DNA from: JAJACP01 sp964350245
Lineage (GTDB): Bacteria; Chlamydiota; Chlamydiia; Chlamydiales; JAAKFR01
DNA length: 64,000 nt
Assembly: GCA_964350245.1 (NCBI GenBank)
Contig: CAYGJC010000004.1
Span: 60,805-124,804 of the forward strand
Direction: 5' to 3'
The translations under genes were made by a program, and so were the position numbers. The notes beneath the pieces were generated by a model that searched no databases, had not been told where the DNA came from, and saw only the letters and a list, made by a program, of their open reading frames with translations. Shown in pieces: positions 60,178 through 64,000 of this stretch; position 1 is the first letter of the stretch, and each line of letters starts with the position of its first letter.

Positions 60178-60576
60178 TTACCAAACTTTAAAGTAGCTAA
60201 GCCAGCTGCGACCTGTTTTTGCTCCATCCCCTTCACCACCAGGTGTAGTGTTAGGAGCAGCAGCAGCTGCTTTAGCTTGAGCACGACGCTCTTGGCATGC
60301 TTTAACCATACGAGCAGCCAAATAAGCGGTGACAACACCTGTTCCTGTCACCAGTACACCACTACCGAACTGGCCAATTGTGTTTAAAGATGAAAGGGGA
60401 TCACCTAATACATTAAAGTTCACTAGAGTCGCTAAAATGGCGACAACGAGAGCCAAGGCTGTTACAACTACAAATGTAATTTTTGCTGCGTTTTTACAAC
60501 GCGTTTGGTTCTTCTCACTTAATGAAGGGACACAACCTTGCATTCTTTCAAGACATGATACTGATGTACCTGACAT
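60178..60576 (-). CDS. Putative inclusion membrane (Inc-like) protein
   Basis: 132 residues. The N-terminus of ~30 is polar with several Cys (SCLERMQGCVPSLSEKNQTRCKN). Then a bilobed hydrophobic domain: AAKITFVVVTALALVVAILATLV at ~31-53 and GSGVLVTGTGVVTAYLAARMV at ~71-91, with ~18 residues between. A basic, Ala-rich tail (ERRAQAKAAAAAPNTTPGGE) follows and would face the host cytosol. It has no signal peptide. AAGGACGG precedes the ATG by about six bases. The gene is monocistronic with its own terminator, and faces the opposite way to the plus-strand cluster next to it. Confidence 0.75.
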   Translation of the reverse strand: MSGTSVSCLERMQGCVPSLSEKNQTRCKNAAKITFVVVTALALVVAILATLVNFNVLGDPLSSLNTIGQFGSGVLVTGTGVVTAYLAARMVKACQERRAQAKAAAAAPNTTPGGEGDGAKTGRSWLSYFKVW

Positions 60577-60604
60577 ATTTTCCGTCCTTGTTAGGGTTTA
60601 AAAT

Positions 60605-60667
60605 TCACTTAGTGTTTCTTGCTGCTCCGCCCTTTCGGAGTAGGGCAGCTTGTAATTCATTAATCAC
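60605..60667 (-). CDS. Possible 20-codon leader peptide upstream of the Inc-like gene
   Basis: A GTG start with GGAGGAG five bases upstream reads MINELQAALLRKGGAARNTK and then stops, 28 bases before the next ATG. The DNA of this region also holds competing hairpins (CTCCG/CGGAG and GCCCT/AGGGC). A second frame from an ATG four bases inside is open for 20 codons too. Coding is uncertain; it might be an untranslated leader only. Confidence 0.3.
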   Translation of the reverse strand: MINELQAALLRKGGAARNTK

Positions 60668-60792
60668 TTTTTCTCCTCCCTATCTGGGCTGAAAAGTTAA
60701 ATTATGATTAATATTTGATTTATTTTCTATAAATTTTTTTTCAAGAAAAAATTTTCAAAAAAGCTATGAGTATTAGATTGAAAATAAGAAAC

Positions 60793-62040
60793 TTAAGCGA
60801 TTTCTTCTGCCTCGTCAACCACAGCAGTTGAGGGGGCTTCGGCTTCTTGAAGGTCTTTATCGACGGCGATTGTGATACACGCATCAGACCAAATGTTAAG
60901 CGCTGTCTCAATCATGTCGAGAACCGCATAGAAGGGAAGGATCAATCCCATCATGTAGAGAGGAACATCCATTCCTATGAGAAAGGCGCTGGAGAGAAAG
61001 AAACATCCCATAGGGACGCCTGCGTTCCCAATAGCCGCAAAGGTGGCAATGAAAATCCAGCTAAACAGATCAAAGCCAGAAAAAGTCAGTCCATTAGCCG
61101 AAGAGACAAAAAGGACTGTTGTTAGAATGAAGGCTGCACATCCATTCATATTAATGACTGAGCAGAGCGGAAAGGAGAAGCTGGAAACCTTCTGTTTAAT
61201 CCCTAGATTTTTCTCTGCGCAGCGAATCGAAACAGGGAGAGTGGCGCTAGAAGATTTAGAGAAAAAGGCTACAGTCAGAGCTTGGCTCATACCTCGGAAA
61301 GATTTCCAGGGGGAGATTTTTTTCAGCTTTAAAAAGAGAGGCAGAACAACAAAGCCCTGGATGAGATTGGCGCTGACAACGCAAATCACATAGAGCATAA
61401 TCCGGTTGAAGTGAGCGTGATTTTCTTGTAGCTCTTTGACAAGCAAAACCATGAATCCCCAGATGGCAATGGGCATCAGCTTGATCACAAACCCTGTGAT
61501 TTTGAGCATAGCCGCAAACAGGCTGGAAAAGAGTTTATTGAGGAATGTCTTCTGCTCGGTGGGTAGAAAGAGGATTGAGATGCTCAAAATCATGGCAATG
61601 AAGACAATTCCCATCACATTTCCTTGAGAGAATGCCTCAAAGAAATTGGAGGGGATAATATTGAGTACAAAGGAGAGGTAGGAGGCTTGCTGGGTGGTCT
61701 CTGAGCCGGTGGCGACGCCTTCAATTCCCTTTGCTGCTGCAGCGGGATCGATGGTGACATACAGGATAAGGGCGACGGCTGCTGCAACTAGGGTTGTGCC
61801 TAACGTATAAGTAAGGACTTTTCTCCCCATACGCTTCATTTCATGGAGGCTCTTCATGCCCGTAATTGTAGAGGTCACAGCCAGAAAAATGATGGGCAGA
61901 CTAATCAATTTCAGGAGTCGTAGAAACAGATCAGAGGTGATGGAGGCTGTATCATTAAGGATGCCGATATTAGCCCATCCTGTGAGCAAACCGAGTCCGA
62001 TCCCAGCTAAAAGTAAGAGATTACCAACAAAACGCTTCAT
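60793..62040 (-). CDS. gltT: Sodium/proton:dicarboxylate (glutamate/aspartate) symporter
   Basis: A 415-residue inner-membrane protein of the DAACS family, about eight helices with two re-entrant loops. Serine-rich loop HP1 is present as AFFSKSSSATLPVSI; the NMNGCAAFI segment matches the NMDGT motif with changes (MDGT to MNGC). LKLISLPIIFLAVTSTITGM is the typical early helix. It imports glutamate or C4-dicarboxylates, fuel that fits the PutA pathway elsewhere in the window. C-terminus is acidic. Homologue of chlamydial GltT. Confidence 0.9.
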   Translation of the reverse strand: MKRFVGNLLLLAGIGLGLLTGWANIGILNDTASITSDLFLRLLKLISLPIIFLAVTSTITGMKSLHEMKRMGRKVLTYTLGTTLVAAAVALILYVTIDPAAAAKGIEGVATGSETTQQASYLSFVLNIIPSNFFEAFSQGNVMGIVFIAMILSISILFLPTEQKTFLNKLFSSLFAAMLKITGFVIKLMPIAIWGFMVLLVKELQENHAHFNRIMLYVICVVSANLIQGFVVLPLFLKLKKISPWKSFRGMSQALTVAFFSKSSSATLPVSIRCAEKNLGIKQKVSSFSFPLCSVINMNGCAAFILTTVLFVSSANGLTFSGFDLFSWIFIATFAAIGNAGVPMGCFFLSSAFLIGMDVPLYMMGLILPFYAVLDMIETALNIWSDACITIAVDKDLQEAEAPSTAVVDEAEEIA

Positions 62041-62145
62041 ATAGAATATTATACTTTATGCCTGGATTAAACAAAAGAAAGGGAATTGACAAGAAAAAAA
62101 TTGAATTCGCCTCAAAAGACTACTCTTTTTTTGAAAAAGGGGGGG

Positions 62146-62174
62146 TTGACAAAAGAAAAGCCTCTTTGTTATAT
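62146..62174 (+). promoter_or_regulatory. arsM-arsR promoter
   Basis: TTGACA (62146-62151), 17-bp spacer, TTATAT (62169-62174). An extra TTGACA at 62086-62091 lies further upstream without a good -10 partner. Confidence 0.7.
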
Positions 62175-62190
62175 ATATGGATATCCGTAT
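62175..62190 (+). promoter_or_regulatory. Likely ArsR operator
   Basis: ATATGGATATCCGTAT is a near-perfect 16-bp palindrome centred on GATATC (one mismatched pair, T/G). It starts directly after the -10 box, where ArsR/SmtB repressors typically bind; binding here would block initiation until metalloid is sensed. Confidence 0.55.
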
Positions 62191-62210
62191 AAACAAATAA
62201 GGAGTGTACC

Positions 62211-63059
62211 ATGGATGCCTACTATGAACCACCTCGTGTGGAGCATGTGCAGTATGTGACAGTGAGTCGTAATGAAGGGGTAAAGGAGGATGTCCGCAGC
62301 GCCTATGGTCGTGTTGCTGAGGCAGACAGTGAAAATCAGAGCTGTGGAAATGCGCGCAGTTGTTGTGGCGTTTCTGCCAAACCTGATGCGGACTATTCCT
62401 TGGAATTAGGCTACTCTAAGGAAGAACTAGAGAGCGTTCCGGAAGGATCGAATATGGGCTTGGGATGTGGAAATCCCCAGGCGATTGCTTCATTAAAGCC
62501 GGGTGAAACGGTTTTAGATTTGGGTGCTGGCGGTGGATTTGACGCGTTTTTGGCAGCTAAGAAGGTCGGACCGAAGGGAAAAGTCTTTGGTGTAGACATG
62601 ACGCCTGAGATGCTGAGTAAAGCGCGTGAAAATGCACAAAGCGGCGGATATGCAAATGTAGAGTTTTTATTGGGCGAAATTGAGCATTTGCCTCTGCCAG
62701 ACAGATCGGTGGATGTGATCATTTCCAATTGTGTGGTCAATTTGTCGACGGACAAGGGGCAAGTGCTTAGAGAGTCGTTTCGTGTGTTGAAAAAGGGTGG
62801 GCGGATAGCGTTTTCGGATATTGTGGCCAATCGTCCTTTGCCAGAAGAGATGTTGAATAACAAAGAGCTTTACTGTAATTGTATTTCAGGCGCTCTTCCA
62901 ATTGAGGAGTTGAAGAACTTGCTTGTGCAAGCAGGTTTCAAGGATATTCAGATTGAGCCTCAGGAAAACAGTCGGATGTTCATCAAGGATTGGGTGCCGG
63001 GTGCTGGGGCGGAAGAGTATGTTGTTTCAGCTAAAATACGCGCGACCAAGAAGAGATAG
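62211..63059 (+). CDS. arsM: Arsenite S-adenosylmethionine methyltransferase ArsM
   Basis: 282 residues. ArsM methylates As(III) to volatile or less toxic species. The SAM-binding motif is ETVLDLGAGGGFDAFLAAK, and VFGVDMTPEMLSKAREN, EHLPLPDRSVDVIISNCVVNLS and FRVLKKGGRIAFSDIV follow the ArsM pattern. Cysteines expected to bind As lie at C86 (LGCGNP), C174 (SNCVVN) and C224 (CNCISGA); N-terminal SCGNARSCCGV adds further ones. Ribosome site AAGGAG. First gene of an operon with arsR. Confidence 0.93.
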   Translation: MDAYYEPPRVEHVQYVTVSRNEGVKEDVRSAYGRVAEADSENQSCGNARSCCGVSAKPDADYSLELGYSKEELESVPEGSNMGLGCGNPQAIASLKPGETVLDLGAGGGFDAFLAAKKVGPKGKVFGVDMTPEMLSKARENAQSGGYANVEFLLGEIEHLPLPDRSVDVIISNCVVNLSTDKGQVLRESFRVLKKGGRIAFSDIVANRPLPEEMLNNKELYCNCISGALPIEELKNLLVQAGFKDIQIEPQENSRMFIKDWVPGAGAEEYVVSAKIRATKKR

Positions 63060-63392
63060 ATGATCCTACCGCAAGAGTTTTTTGCTCTTTTGTCTGACGA
63101 GACCCGTTTGCGTTGCTTGGTGCTGTTGCACAAGAAGGGGGAGATTTGCGTCTGCGAATTTACCTCTATACTTGGGATTATCCAGCCGAAGGTATCGCGC
63201 CATTTGGCGCATTTGCGCAAATCGGGTCTTGTTTTGGATGAGCGTCGTGGGCAATGGGTGTATTACCGTCTGAATCCGGATTTGCCTAAGTGGATGAGCA
63301 AACTGCTTCATGAGGGACTACAGAGCTTACAAACGATTGAACCCTTCCGCTCGGACCTCAAGCACCTTGGCAACAAGCTAAGACCCTGCTAG
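63060..63392 (+). CDS. arsR: ArsR-family metalloregulator
   Basis: 110 residues. A winged helix-turn-helix: FFALLSDETRLRCLVLLHKKGEICVCEFTSILGIIQPKVSRHLAHLRKSGLVLDERRGQWVYYRLNP. The ICVCEF pair matches the ELCVCDL metal-binding box that senses As(III)/Sb(III). It starts at the base after the arsM stop (TAG-ATG), so it is translated from the same mRNA and probably represses its own operon through the upstream palindrome. Confidence 0.94.
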   Translation: MILPQEFFALLSDETRLRCLVLLHKKGEICVCEFTSILGIIQPKVSRHLAHLRKSGLVLDERRGQWVYYRLNPDLPKWMSKLLHEGLQSLQTIEPFRSDLKHLGNKLRPC

Positions 63393-63484
63393 CGCATTTC
63401 CTCGCCTTTTTTCTTTTCCTTTATTTTTAATTATTTAAACTAAGCCTTGAGCTTGTTGAGTTAGTATCTTTTAAGAAAGAATTT

Positions 63485-63510
63485 AGACTCTGTCCTCAGA
63501 CTCTGTCCTT
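63485..63510. repeat. 13-bp tandem duplication in the arsR-ABC gap
   Basis: AGACTCTGTCCTC is followed at once by AGACTCTGTCCTT (63485-63497 and 63498-63510). It lies about 43 bp upstream of the ABC gene start. It may be a protein-binding site or a slippage scar. Confidence 0.6.
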
Positions 63511-63552
63511 CCGGTTCTATGACTATGCGTTTTTGTGGGACAGGTATATGTG

Positions 63553-64000
63553 ATGATAAGCGTCTACCAATCAGGAATGAAGGGCTGTGAGATTAACCTT
63601 CGAAGAGCAATACAAAGCTTTTTTGTGAAGGACGATGCTTATACAGACTATGCTTTGGAGGTCACAAGAAACTACCCAGTGATCAATAAGTTAAAAATCA
63701 AAATAGGTTCGATAGCATGGGCATTAGCACAACTCTTTAAAACGGCGCCTCTTGAGGGGATTGCCCTATTCATGCTCATTTTGCTTCAAGGTGTATTACC
63801 TGCTGCCTCCCTATTCATTATTCGGGAGGTAGTCGATTGGATTAGCTTTGGAATAGATAGCTCTTTTGAAAATTTGGTCGTTCTTGTTTGTATTTGGGGA
63901 TCCATATTACTTGTGGATGTATCTATTGGTCCTCTCATATCTGTGATTAGAATTCAGTTAAATGAGAAAATTGTTGCGCACTGCAATGTTCTTTTGATGG
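63553..64000 (+). CDS. ABC exporter, N-terminal transmembrane part, cut by window edge
   Basis: The 149 codons visible read MISVYQSGMKGCEINLRRAIQ, then a hydrophobic helix LEGIALFMLILLQGVLPAASLFIIREVVDWI and VLVCIWGSILLVDVSIGPLI, typical of the first two helices of a type I ABC exporter permease (the P-A-A-S-L-F-I-I-R-E-V-V-D segment). The nucleotide-binding domain would lie outside the window. The start could also be the ATG eight codons downstream (63577). The gene is more AT-rich than its neighbours. Confidence 0.72.
   Translation, partial: MISVYQSGMKGCEINLRRAIQSFFVKDDAYTDYALEVTRNYPVINKLKIKIGSIAWALAQLFKTAPLEGIALFMLILLQGVLPAASLFIIREVVDWISFGIDSSFENLVVLVCIWGSILLVDVSIGPLISVIRIQLNEKIVAHCNVLLM

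Noticed and set aside
1..64000. CRISPR array or prophage
   Set aside because: I saw no evenly spaced identical repeats with unique spacers and no integrase, capsid or lysis genes. The only dispersed repeat is the inverted-repeat element pair.

Overview
The window looks like a chromosomal segment of a member of the Chlamydiae, most likely an amoeba- or animal-associated Parachlamydiales species such as Waddlia rather than a Chlamydia sensu stricto. The evidence is the set of chlamydial signatures: topoisomerase I fused to a C-terminal SWIB domain, a double-length ThyX next to hemB, two tandem RsbU-type PP2C proteins followed by a ~940-residue protein near enolase, a major-sigma-factor gene (rpoD) near rpsT, a compact recC-recB-recD set, and several small proteins with the bilobed hydrophobic profile of inclusion membrane (Inc) proteins. 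The species guess is from memory of gene content and is not proven by the sequence.

Layout. 1-5.2 kb: start of hemB (minus, cut by the window edge), thyX, a 177-bp inverted-repeat element, a short hypothetical gene and topA-SWIB. 5.3-9.7 kb: an 799-residue protein with a type II phosphatidylinositol 4-kinase-like signature, a coupled membrane protein with a HELVH metalloprotease motif, a truncated AAA/DUF4143 ATPase and a small coiled-coil protein. 9.7-16.6 kb (minus): rpoN, pcrA/uvrD-type helicase, bifunctional proline catabolic enzyme PutA. 16.6-20.3 kb (plus): DUF1343/NamZ-like muramidase, CIRCE-like operator plus groES-groEL, FmdB-type zinc ribbon. 20.3-25.7 kb (minus): DUF234-type ATPase, trkH-trkA potassium uptake, EamA permease. 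25.7-28.9 kb: tRNA-Arg(ACG), 2-Cys peroxiredoxin, a second copy of the inverted-repeat element, a paralogue of the short gene at 2.3 kb, enolase. 28.9-39.2 kb: ECF sigma factor, rsgA, SpoU methyltransferase, two RsbU-like phosphatases, the CT590-like protein and an outer-membrane barrel protein. 39.3-48.8 kb: DUF4239 protein, an LplT/acyltransferase fusion, recC-recB-recD. 48.8-56.9 kb: hypothetical protein, rpsT, DUF3592 protein, aldose-epimerase-like protein, a PAS/coiled-coil membrane protein, a CoiA-like nuclease, rpoD and dinG. 56.9-60.6 kb: a host-interaction-like region with three Inc-like proteins, a secreted propeller/FN3 protein and a small outer-membrane barrel protein. 60.8-64 kb: dicarboxylate/glutamate symporter, an arsM-arsR operon with a promoter/operator, and the start of an ABC exporter.

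The core genes serve transcription (rpoD, rpoN, an ECF sigma, RsbU-type regulation), recombination and repair (RecBCD, PcrA, DinG, TopA), protein folding (GroESL) and scavenging-type metabolism (PutA, the symporter, ThyX). The most notable item is the 5.35-7.75 kb gene: the Lys-Pro strand, a D-x4-N catalytic loop and a D-G-G-x3-P-x2-H-P metal loop line up with eukaryotic type II PI4-kinases, which would give an intracellular bacterium a lipid kinase of its own. Other points of interest are a MITE-like element with an open frame through it, complementary half-motifs in the two halves of ThyX, a degenerate acyltransferase motif fused to a lysophospholipid transporter, and an RsbU paralogue that has lost metal ligands.
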